From assembly GCA_030704615.1 (NCBI GenBank), contig CM060733.1, positions 33,170,001 to 33,234,000 of the forward strand: a stretch of 64,000 nt of DNA. The letters run 5' to 3'. Position numbers and translations under genes: made by a program. Numbering within the stretch: the stretch's first letter is position 1; every line of letters starts with the position of its first letter. The stretch is from Takakia lepidozioides (lineage: Eukaryota; Streptophyta; Takakiopsida; Takakiales; Takakiaceae). The notes under the pieces are model-generated. The model was not told where the DNA came from and did not search any database. It saw nothing but the letters and a program-made list of their open reading frames with translations. Positions 48,536-58,620 of the stretch are shown here, in pieces.

Positions 48536-48766
48536 CTATCCCAAGCAGTGTGGACACAACCAATCTCCATCAGGAACCTTCTCAAGAGGTGGTGTCAAGC
48601 ATCCTATGTGCCAACCTCTTGAGCATCGATCACACACCAGCATGGTGGCTGCCCCTTTGGCAGACCCGCAGAGCATGCACCTCAAACCTGCAAGGTACCA
48701 CTGCCAAGTTTGGGTCAACTCTGCCATTGACATTGGGAAGGTGACATGGCGCACAATTATGCACAT
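48536..48766 (-). pseudogene. PHD finger at the C-terminus of the gypsy integrase
   Basis: The frame shows a C4HC3 pattern: CMLCG, then LVCDRCSRGWHIGC, then DGDWLCPHC. Spacing and the Trp two residues before the last Cys pair (DGDWLCPHC) are typical of PHD fingers, which bind histone H3 tails (family knowledge). It follows the integrase C-terminal sequence, but integrase and finger are now separated by a stop after EGQDGMT and by a frame change near 48680. The old frame between them still reads DHVHNCAPCHLPNV. In chromoviruses a chromodomain occupies this place. Confidence 0.8.
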
Positions 48767-48773
48767 GGTCTTT

Positions 48774-50303
48774 TCAAGTCATGCCATCCTGACCCTCCAA
48801 GATCAGGACTCCTGATGGCAACACCTCTCGAACCCTCAGAATAACACGCCCTGCAGTGACATCCAAGGTCGTAGAAGCAATCTGCTGCAAATAAACATAG
48901 TCACCAGGGCTAAACCTCCGAACCCTAGGATGATATCCTCCACCACGTATAGTGACATACCTCAACGTATCACGGTGCTGTGCAATGGCAAGGTTCTCAA
49001 AAGCCATGGGCATGACTTTCTTGAACAACTCTGCACGCTGATCACATGCACGTACCCACACGTCCGGATCGTCAAGGTTCAGGACTTGAGCAGTGTCCCT
49101 ACGACTGGCTGCAGGCAAATCCGGCTCTCGGCCAAAGAGAAGAAAATATGGTGAGAAGAAGACAAGTGATGTTTGCTTGCTGAATCGGTAGCCCATGGCT
49201 AACCAAGGTACCTGAAGACCCCAATCTCTTAGGTGTCCCTTCTGCAAGCCATACTTGCGCAAACCCCTCTTCACCGTCTGAACAACTCTCTCTGCCAAGC
49301 CATCGGCCTCAAGATGATCTCGAGAAGTTGTGTAGTGATCTATCAAGGCTTTATCACACAAAGCCTAAAACTCCCCCAAGAACTCTCTCCCTTGGTCCGT
49401 GAGTACCTCAGCTGGAGCACCGAATCGGCTAAGCACATGATCCAAGAATGCATACGCAGCCTCCTCACTAGCCTAGTCAGGCAATGGAAGCAACTCAATC
49501 CACTTGGAGAAGTATTCTACCATCACCAACACATAACTATGGTGGCGCATAGTCAGTGGCAACAGCCCTGTGAAGTCAAGACTCCACCTGTAGCCCAACC
49601 CCATGATTGGTAAATGATGCAACTGTGGTGTAGGGGCATTGAATGAAGCACGCACCCTGTCACACACCATGCACCTAGCCACAAACTGTTGCACCTCTGT
49701 ATGCATACCACGCCACCAATACTTCCCCTGCAGTAAACTGTGAGTACGTCGCACTCCAAAATGCCCCAACCCCTCATGGGCATGCCGCACTAAATGTGCA
49801 CGCTGTGTGGGGTGAGGCACAATCCTCACCCGACCATCCTCCCATACTCGGAGCAGGTGTATCCCCTCCCATTTGAACCTCTTGGCTCGTTGCAGGATCC
49901 GATCCATCTCCCTGTCAGTCACAGTGGCTGTCGTGTCTCCCATGCGGAGGTAGTCCAACACAGCCGAATCCTCATGTATATCTCTAGCACCACCTGGCTC
50001 ATCACTAGCCTCAGGGTCCTCAGACACTCCGTCTATAGTCATCCCTGTTGTAGGTCCAACCTGACCTCCCGCTGCCAAAATACACAAAAATGCAGATGCG
50101 TGCCATCCCGGCACCATCTCCTCGTCCGTCTCACCATGCCACCGAGCTCCAGTGTCATCCTGCTGGCTCGTGCATGGATTGCGACTCAATCCATCCGCAT
50201 CCCGATTGACCAATCCCGGTCGATGCACAACTTGAAAGTCATACTCCTGGAGTATGAGTGCCCACCCTACAAGCTTCCCCGTAAGCTTGTCTGACTCCAT
50301 CAA
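48774..50303 (-). pseudogene. Integrase of the gypsy element, with the end of RNase H
   Basis: The N-terminal zinc-binding region shows HAHEGLGHFGVRRTH and CMVCDRV. The catalytic core shows SLDFTG (first Asp, about 49575), VLTDQGREF (second Asp, about 49395) and ADGLAERVVQ (Glu, about 49290). A C-terminal SH3-like region with FSPGDYVYL follows. The first part also contains the RNase H to integrase linker (VVHRPGLVNRDADGLSR). Stops near 49473 and 49361 split the reading frame. Confidence 0.85.
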
Positions 50304-51369
50304 CCACTTGTGTGGCTGGTGATCCGTGACAAGGGTGAAAAAATTGATGTATAGATAGCACCTGAAAGTGTGCCACGGCCCACACCGCAGCTAAGCACTC
50401 TCCCTCATATGAACTGTACTTAGCCTCTACAGCGTTGTTCGAGCGGCTAGCATAAGCCACATCGAACTTTCTTTCCTCATCATCCACCTGTGTGAGCACC
50501 GCTCCAAGCCCCAGCATGCTCAAATCCGTATACAGCTGAAAGGGACGCCCCCTGATAGGTCGTCTCAGGATAGGCGCCGAGGTCAACCTCGCCTTGAGCT
50601 CTTGAAAAGCTCGTTCCTGCTCATCTTTCCACTGCCACTCCTGGTCCACCTTGGTCAGCTTGGTTAGAGCCTTTGCAATGACACTAAATCCCTTGACAAA
50701 CCGTCTATAATAGTTTGTCAACCCCATGAAAGCTCGAACTCGGCTCACATCCGTGGGGCGGGGAATTTGTGCAATGGCCTCTACCTTAGTCTGCTATACC
50801 CCCAATCCTCCAGGATATATCATGTGACCCAGATACTCAATCTGGTTGTGGAAAAACTTGTACTTTCCCGGATACAACTTCAATCCGTGCGTTCTCAAGC
50901 GCTCCAATACCACCTGAAGGTGTCTCTCATGCTCCTCCACCGTAGCACTAAAGATGATGATGTCATCTATGTAGCACCGAGCAAAGTCCACCTTTGCTAG
51001 AATCCTATCCATGACTCTCTGAAACTTTGCAAGAGCATTCTTAAGCCCAAATGGTAAGAACCGCCACTGATATAGGCAATCTTTGCCGTGCTCATTGATC
51101 CCCCCGAATGCCGTCTTTTGCTTGTTCGCCTCCTTGATCGGCAACTGGTGATATCCGGATCGTAAATCCAAAGTGCTAAAGACCTTAGCATGTCCGATGG
51201 CATCAAAGATCTCCTTTGGTGTTGGCATGACGTACTTATCAGACTTGGTCTGACGATTTACAGGCCGGTAATCACCGCACATACGTCTCTCCGTCCAATT
51301 GCCATAGACATCCTTCTTGGCTGGCATCACTGTGGCTGAAGCATACTCTCCACCAGAGAGCTCCACCAA
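50239..51369 (-). pseudogene. Reverse transcriptase and RNase H of the gypsy element
   Basis: 50794-51369 contains RRMCGDYRPVNRQT, FSTLDLRSGYHQLPI, FLPFGLKNALAKFQ and the catalytic YIDDI. 50239-50748 contains VRAFMGLTNYYRRFVKGFS and the RNase H motifs LYTDLSMLGLGAVL and YSSYEGECLAAVWA. The order and sequence style are Ty3/gypsy. A stop at about 50792 separates the two blocks. Confidence 0.9.
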
Positions 51370-51869
51370 ACCAGCGTCCTAGAGGTCTCGAGTCCTCATC
51401 TGAATCAAAGTCCTCTCCATGTCACTGTATCTATAGGGTCTCCAAAAGATTGGAACCGTCGTATACGTCGTCTCTTTCCTCCAGTGACAATGGGTCCAAT
51501 GTCAGGCTCCCAATTGTCCTCCGTAACTGCAACCTTAAGTCCAGTGGGCTTAGAGATAGATGACGCGTCCAGTGGTTGCTATGTTGCAACCTCTTGAGTA
51601 GTACTCCCTGCCTGCTCAGTCAATGACAAGGCCTCATCCTGCCCCATCATCTCATCCTCGAGGACTTCCTCAACCCGAGAAAAATCCCCAACCTCATCCA
51701 TCACCGCCGCCCTGGCTGCCAACTCCCTCTGAACCTCGAGCACCTCCCACGTGTGCCATGGATGCCTGCACCCCGTGGTTCTCTCATGCTCGCCCCCACT
51801 CACTGTCTGTACTGTCTCAGTAGGCAGAGAGACCATTGAGGGAAGTGTACTCCGCATTCTACGTTGCTC

Positions 51870-52830
51870 AGCCATAGCCAAGCTGATAATCCAGGTCAAG
51901 CAATTGAGATCCATTGCTTGCCCCAACATCTGACGACGTGATGCCTCAGAAAGAGACAGCACCGCCGTGGTATCAGTGATAAAAACACATTGCCCGCTCA
52001 CGCTCGTCAGCATTAGGCTCCACTAACTGCTGCAACTATGCATCCCACAGGAGGCCAGGTCCGCTATCCCGGAAAGCATATGATCCTGGGAAGCTGAGCA
52101 GTGTAGGTAATGCTGCTCGTGGTTGACCCACCTTGTTGACCACTGCCAAAGGCGAACGGTCATCGTGTCTCACACGCTGAGACTGCTTTCCTGTGTCCGA
52201 AATGCTATCCACTATGAGGTGTGCTGGCCGCTGCACCCCATCAAATGCACGCTTGAGCAGTGCGGGTGGCATCAAGTTGGTCCACCATAGCCATGGACGA
52301 TGAGCCCGTGATCCCACTGTAGCTGCATCTAGCAATACTGTTGACCCAAGCCACGACCGGACTTGATGCACACTGGCCATCACCCTAGCCCGAGAATCGC
52401 CCATCAGTGACATATTCTCCAAGATATATGCTGGAGATACAGCTTGATGAAGCTGCAAGTGGCGCAAAACTCGCACCATCTCCCAAAACAGACCCGACCT
52501 CGAGTCTCGCAATCCATTGCCATGCCCGACTGATTAATGCCCTTGGCAGGGCCAACCTGCCACTATTAGATCAATGGAGCCAACCCACTCCAAATCTTGC
52601 GCCCCCAGCAACGAAATGTCTGCTGGCAAAGCCTGCTGAGATCCACGAACTGAGACACCGGCAACAACTTAGGGTACTGCTACACCAACTGAACAACATG
52701 ACAAAGTGAAATGTGTCGTGCAGTCTCATCCCTCTCCACATACAAGTAACGCCAAACTCGTACACCTACCTATAACACAGCAGCCAATCCGGTGTTGATC
52801 CCGCCAAACAAGTCCAGAAGACAAATGTCT
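51870..52830 (-). pseudogene. Cytosine-5 DNA methyltransferase domain inside the gypsy pol
   Basis: About 320 codons carry the C5-methyltransferase motif series in order: motif I LLDLFGGINTGLAAVL (52775-52822), motif II-like YLYVERDETARHI, motif IV GWPCQG with the catalytic Cys (about 52541-52558), then GLRDSRSGLFWEMVRVL, motif VI ILENM (52411-52425) and a motif VIII-like AHRPWLWWTNLMPP (about 52260-52310). Further on come ERERAMCFY and a motif X-like RRQMLGQAMDLNCLTWI (about 51883-51935). The WWTNLMPP block and motif X resemble the DNMT3 type more than DNMT1. These enzymes transfer a methyl group from S-adenosylmethionine to cytosine. The copy is dead: TAG at 52770, a stop just after PCQG, TAG near 52034, and two or more frameshifts. 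It sits exactly between protease and reverse transcriptase. Confidence 0.82.
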
Positions 52831-53014
52831 TCATCCGGATACTGCCACACAATAGGTGTGGTGTCCAATAGAGACAATTGAGGTAGTTCTGGTGCAATCC
52901 CCGCTCTCTCCTCCTCTCCTAATGGTACAAAAGCCTCTACCCAGGCTTGTTGCACCCGTCGATCAACAACCTGCTGCAAATCCTTGCTCGTGCCCCACAA
53001 TGGAGTCTGAGCAA

Positions 53015-53674
53015 TCATGGCAGGCAACTCCGCCATACCATGCATGTCATCCTGCTCTCCCGGAGGTGACACATCCTCTGAGTGTTGCCCTCAAACAACT
53101 CTCCAGGCCAACTCACTACAGCTGTGAATGCTGCGAGTGTTGGCATTTTGCCTCGCTGGGCAACCGCAACTCTTCCTATGAATGTCACAGGGAGCTGCAC
53201 ACGCCAGCCCTCCTCTGAGTGCAATCCAGGCCTATAAGAAGCTGACTCTTCCCAAAAATCTAGGGTGAAGCCCATGGGGTACAACACTGCCCCACCAACC
53301 AGGACATCGTACGAGACCGCGTCTGTCACAATGGCCTTGGCTCGCATTACTGAGCCATCTGTAGGGTGATCCGGCCGTAGTCTGATAGCCAACTCACGTC
53401 GTGTCATGCCTCAAGCCTGCTCCGATCCTCCCAGAGACGTCTGTATTTGGAAAGGACAAGGCTCCATATCCGCCTCCGTGAGGCCCAAGCCTGCAATAGC
53501 AGCTTTGCCCATCATCAATGGCTGAGCTCTCGAGTCCAACAAGACCCGCAGTGGCCGGTACCTCTTGCCTACCGGTCCACTCAAACAGAAAATGTCATCC
53601 TGATTGTCTAACATGACAACTCTAGGTGTCACCATGGCGCGCTCAATGGCTGGCCTAGCTGGCAGCTCCATCAA
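53015..53674 (-). pseudogene. Retroviral-type aspartic protease of the gypsy element
   Basis: Frames 53411-53674 and 53015-53407 contain LRVLLDSRAQPLMMGKAAIA, which corresponds to the DSGA active site with Gly replaced by Arg, then VSYDVLVGGAVLYPMGFTLD, the typical C-terminal half. The gypsy clade usually has D-S-G; the change fits an inactive copy. A proline/alanine-rich linker lies upstream (53693-54289). Confidence 0.65.
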
Positions 53675-54433
53675 CCTGGCAGCTGCAGCTTGTCATGGCG
53701 CCGCCGTGGCAGTCTTGACCCTCAAATCCGAGGATCCCTCTGGCACTACACCTCCCACTATCTCCGCAGAAGATGAAGTAACCTCCCCACTCTCACAGAG
53801 TGTAGCTGCCAGCCTGAACACCTCAGCTGGTCTTACCCCCGGCGTCGCAATCATGGTAGCCGAGAACAATGGAGCCTGACACACAGATGTGGCCGCTCCC
53901 AGCAGCACACTAGCTGCCGTAGCCTTGGCAACACTAGGTAGTGGTGCTACCCGTGTAGCTCTCCCCAATGGCATAGTAACCTCCGCCTCAGTAACAGTCG
54001 GGCGAAAACTAGGTGCCATGGATGGCGTCGACACTGTCTCCGCCAATGTGAATGACTGAGGAAGCCTAGCTTGACGGCTTGCTTCCCCACGCTGTGGATC
54101 CAACTCCACCTCTGCACCTCGTGGCTCAAGATTTCGTGCTGCTCCTCGAGTCACGGCTGTAGCAGACTCCACCTGCACTAGTGGTAGTGCTACTCCGCAC
54201 ATGAATCCCATGCCTCCCATATCTCTTCCCTCATGAGCAGGAGGTGGACCATCCGGCCTTGGAGCCGGTACCACCTGAGCTGTAGCCATGGCAGCGAGCC
54301 TCTGCTCTAGCTACTGAAGCCGGTTGGCCATGCCTTGGTCAACACCCTGACCTCCGCGTCCTTGGCCATGTTGAGCTTGCCCTTGGCCTGCACCTCGTGC
54401 GTGGCCACCTCGTCCTCTCTGGGCTGCTCCACC

Positions 54434-55635
54434 TCACCCCCGGCCACCATTGTTCCCTTGGAATTGGCCTGGGCGCAACTCAGGATGCAAACCATAACAC
54501 TGGGCATCTCCATGCCCGCGCTTGCCACAATGCCCACACTGCAACTGTGCAGGCTGTGCATGTGCCGACCTTTTGCCTCCCTCTGGGCAATCTTTCTTGA
54601 CATGACATCCTCCACATGTCCAACACACCACCTTTGCCCGTTGTTGGCTTGCAAATGAAGGGAGAGACCCCTGCATCTGAGGTCCTCTCTGTCCTTCCCT
54701 GGGCTTCACCTGGGCCCTCTTGTTGCCTTGAGCACGTTGAGGTAGTGGTTAGCTAGGAGCACCACTACCCCGTGGTGTCTCCTTAGCAAATCCCACCATG
54801 ACCACTCGTTCCTCCACCATGTTGAGCTCTATCCGCTCTGCCAGCAAAAACACATTTGCTAAAGTGGGTTCGGCCGCTTGTAGGAGAATTGCATCCCGCA
54901 CCCTTCTCCTCAGCTCCTTGTCCAATATCCCATACCAGAATTAGACTGTCTGAGCTTCCGTAACCCCTTGGGTTACATTTATCAAGCACCTCATGCAAGT
55001 GAAAGCCTCCCTCAAGCTCTCAGTAGGCTTTTGTTGGAACTCTTGCAAGCTCCGCAACTTCTCTGTCCTCACCCCCTTGATAGTTCCCTCTCAACTCTTC
55101 GAAGAACTCCACAACAGGGTTGAAGGCAGGCACGGGTACTGGTGCTGGTGCGGTAGTGGTTTGGGTGGACGTCGTAGCTACGGTGCCACCAGTCCCACTA
55201 GTCCCACTGCTGTTTGCTGAAGCTGTCGGTCCAGCGGCAGGTGTAGCCACTGCCCTCGTGGCTCTAGTGCCCCTAGTGATGGAGACATAGTCGGGTGACC
55301 AGTACATCCTCCAACTCCTCGATCTCAACCTCATGCCCCTGCCTGAACTCATGGTAATCATCCATAGGCGGCCCCTCAAGGTGCTGAAACAACCCCTTCC
55401 ATGCCATGAAAGGCGTAAATAGTTGTGGATTGCGCATTTGCTGCAAATCACACCAACTATCAAACACTTGGATAAAATCATCCAACTCGATGGTGCCCAC
55501 CGCCCCAGAGTACCTTCGTGGCCCCTTGGTAGCTCCATACATCTCTTGCATTGTGTCCCACAACAATGGCAAGGAAACAACTTGCACCGCCGGTGTGAGT
55601 CCTCCTGATTCACAATCCGAATCAGAACCTTCCAT
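54434..55635 (-). pseudogene. Gag of the gypsy element with two zinc knuckles
   Basis: The probable start is the ATG at 55635 (MEGSDSDCESGG). A capsid-like region (IELDDFIQVFDSWCDLQQM, MAWKGLFQHLEG) is followed by an Ala/Thr-rich segment. Two knuckles follow, VCWTCGGCHVKKDC and CGHCGKRGHGDAQC (54490-54640). Frameshifts break it near 55270 and 55020. Confidence 0.75.
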
Positions 55636-56419
55636 AGGAAGACACAGGAGGTGAAGGTGGCCTAAACCGCACACCTCGTCTCGTGTATCCACTAGTATCG
55701 CTAGTGCTCGAACCGGCACTGTCCCCAGCAACTAGTGGCACCTCCGTGTTGACAAACTATCACTCAACCGGTCATGAACATGTCCATAACCCCCTCTCCA
55801 CAAAGTAATCGGGTAGAGAACCTGTTGCGGCTTATGGTTTGGAATACTAGGTTCCTAACATAGCCTACACCTGCACCTGCATCCACCGCAAACACTTCTA
55901 TGGTTGGCTGGTCATCACCTCCAACCTCACCATAAGAGAAACAATGATGGTCTGACTGGTCATCACCCCAGCCTCACCATCGACAGCATGCTCTAGGACT
56001 GGCCGGTGATCAAACCCGGACCAATCACCTATAAAAACAAGCGCCCACACAAAACTAACATGGCGCACAGTCAAGCATGCAGGTATGGAGGGGATTCAAA
56101 CACAAGAAATCAGAACGACAACTCCCCCACACCAAAAACAAGTCCACGGTGTTGCTCCTGCAAGGACACCCCAGCCCAAACCCGGACTGACTCTTGCCTC
56201 CACCTACGGAAAGTTCTTGGCCTAATGAGAGGGTGGAAAACTACGAAGAAGAGAAGCTAAAGCAATGCCTAACCCCAGCATGCCCTCATCCCAACACTCT
56301 TCCTCTCCTCTCTTCCCTCACTTGCATGACCATGCGAATATCATGAAGATACTCCTCAAACCGCCCTCCACGAGCGTCAAAATTCGGCCTTCAAGACCAC
56401 ATGCCAGTCCTTAGGCAGT

Positions 56420-56800
56420 CCACCAGTGCCTCCACGAGTTAGCACAGGCCGTCCACAGGTCAACTCGGGCCACCACAGATCAGCACAGGCCCACACGGAT
56501 CACAGGCCACAGCCCATCACAGCCCCAAAGGCCACAGGTCACAGCCTGTCACAACTTGTCACAGGTCACAGGATCACAGCCCCACAGGCCACAGCCTGTC
56601 ACAGCCCATCACAACCTGTCACAGCCCCAAAGGCCACAACCTGTCACAGCCCATCACAGCCCCACAGGCCACAGGGCACAGCCCATTACAGCCTGTCACA
56701 GCCCGTCATAGCCCCACAAGCCACAGGGCACAGCCTATCACAGCCCGCCACAGCCCATCACAGCCCCACAGGCCACATGGCATAGCCTGTCACAACCCCA
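56420..56800. repeat. CACAGCC-rich minisatellite
   Basis: Irregular units such as CCACAGGCCACAGCCTGTCA and CAGCCCATCACAGCCCC are repeated many times, creating a translatable but meaningless open frame. Confidence 0.9.
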
Positions 56801-57287
56801 TCCATGGCCACTCATGGCAGTTTAGCCATTTCTCCAAGGGGTTTAGCCATGCCAAGCTAGGGTTTGTGTCTCTTGGGCTGTAGGCTTCTTTGCACCGAGC
56901 TATGGCGGCTGTGAGGAAATCAACAAGGTATCTTGCTCTTTATGGCCCCCACGCACCACCAATAGTAGCTCTAATTCCAAAGGAAGATGTTTGCAACCGA
57001 AACTAAGTGCACAAGCTTCATTTTAACTCACTAAACAGCGCCATTGATCCCTATGGCGACTAACCAAACATGGCTAACTTCCAGCCCTTGTAGGCACTCA
57101 TTCACGTGCTTTTCTTGACCATAGCATGCCTTTCACACCTAATCCAGCCCCTGCTCCTGCTGCTTCAAGAGTGTGCTCCCTTCAAGCTTGAAGTTGAAAC
57201 CCCAACTCACATAGGCCCTACAAGTGTTTTTATTTCACTCCAAGTGGAAACCAGCCCTAGCCCTTCCATTCTAGCTCTCTAAAGCTT

Positions 57288-57695
57288 GAAAACAAGAGCC
57301 TCAATGGGCTGAAGGCATGCTCCACACATGCCCCACTCTCACCATAAGAGAATCAGCTCATTTGCTTCATTTCTTGCACCCACAAACCTGAAAATACAAG
57401 CTTCAGTGGGCTGAAAGCATGCTCCACACATGCCCTATAGGGGAACCAGCCCCTTCCTTCATTTCTTGCACTCCCAAAACCTGAAAGTACAAGCCTTCAA
57501 CAGGCTGAAAGCATGCTCCACACATGCATTGCTCTCATATAAGGGAAGTCAGCCATTCCCTCTTCCTTGCTTGCCCTCCAAGCTTGAAGATGGAAGCTTC
57601 AATGAGCTGAATACATGCTCCACACATGCAACCTCTTCACAGAAGAGATATCAGCCCCCTATCTTGGCTCCTTGGCTCCTTGATGCTCTCTAAGA
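57288..57695. repeat. ~100-bp tandem repeat, 4 diverged copies
   Basis: Units start with GAAAAYA/GAAGATG followed by AAGC and GGGCTGAAAGCATGCTCCAC at about 57288, 57390, 57483 and 57586 (periods 93-103). All share GCATGCTCCACACATGC or a one-base variant. Confidence 0.85.
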
Positions 57696-58620
57696 CAAGA
57701 CTAAGCACTCCACAACCTTTGCCAAGCTCCTGAAACCCTAAGGCTTACATTTCCAGCCACAAGACACTCCTCTTGTGGTGCAAGAGCTCTTCTTCCAAGC
57801 TCTGAAACCCTAGGTGCACATTCCATGGCCTTGCCGCACCTCTTAGCTCCTGTTCCAGCCCTGCTCTTGCCATGACAAGAGCCCTCTCAATGCTAAAGCT
57901 CGAGATTGAAACCCAATCTCAACATACTCCACAAAGTGCACTGATTTGCCCCAAGCCAAAATCAGCCCTTTTGCTTGGTCTTGCAATCCTTCACACAATG
58001 AAAGCTCGCATTCCCAAGTCCAGTTGTCAGCTTTGCCACCAAAGCCACTCTAACCTGCTCTTGACTGGTCCTCTTTCCAATCGTGTTTGCTCATGCATGT
58101 ACACAATCTGAAACCATCAAGGTGCTCTGGAATTACCTGCAGCATGGTGCTTTCATTTCTGAAGCTGAAGATCGAATGCCAAGGTCTACTACCTCGTAAC
58201 CCACATCGCCTCCGCTTCTAACAACCTGGTTTCTCTCATTCTCAAGCAAAAACCACAAGTGCTACAACTAACTCGTATCTGGCACTCACAGATACGAGCT
58301 CATCTTTCTCGAGTGATAAAGAAGAGAATACAAGCACAAGCTCATGCGAACTCACAAAGCTGAAGCATAAACTCATGCATATATAAACTCATCACTCAAA
58401 TACAAGTCAAGCCAAGTGTGGGGAATCCACACTACGGCGCCATAGCTAGGCGCGGTGAGGCTCAACTCGAGAAAGATGAGCCTCCCGCACTTGCCGTGAA
58501 GATAACCACTCCATGGCCTAAATCTGCCTTGACCCCTGGATTGACACTTGGGCCAATCCCAAATGTCAATATGTAAAAGCTAGCTATTTCCTAGCTAGTT
58601 TCACACTAGTGGTGAACCAT

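Larger units (their letters stand above)
55640..58600. other. Leader/5' region of the gypsy element, repeat-rich, non-coding
   Basis: No protein family is seen in 2.9 kb between gag and the right junction. It contains a CACAGCCCATCACAGCC minisatellite and a ~100-bp tandem repeat (listed separately). On the minus strand TGGCGCCGTAG at 58427-58437 resembles a tRNA primer-binding site, which would place the 5' LTR at about 58440-58610. Confidence 0.45.
48098..58620 (-). mobile_element. Ty3/gypsy retrotransposon carrying a DNA methyltransferase and a PHD finger, nested in a chromovirus
   Basis: This minus-strand element splits the chromovirus integrase gene (chromovirus sequence resumes at 58621). 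In coding order it holds a long leader (about 55.64-58.6 kb), gag with zinc knuckles (about 54.43-55.64), protease (about 53.0-53.7), cytosine-5 methyltransferase (about 51.87-52.83), reverse transcriptase (50.79-51.37), RNase H (50.24-50.75), integrase (about 48.77-50.2) and PHD finger (48.54-48.77). All parts carry stops or frameshifts, so this copy is inactive. I could not find matching LTRs: the right end begins TGTGAAACTAGC on the minus strand, but no second copy is visible at the left. The outer limits are therefore defined by the interrupted chromovirus and are approximate. Confidence 0.8.

Noticed and set aside
48536-48766. Independent host PHD-finger gene
   Set aside because: It is immediately downstream of integrase in the same orientation, and the intervening old frame is continuous retroelement sequence, so it belongs to the element.
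53604-54658. Plus-strand Ala/Ser-rich ORFs
   Set aside because: They are antisense to the gypsy gag-protease linker and zinc-knuckle region.
56426-56785. 119-residue His/Pro/Ser-rich ORF
   Set aside because: It is a minisatellite of CACAGCC units, open in several frames by composition.
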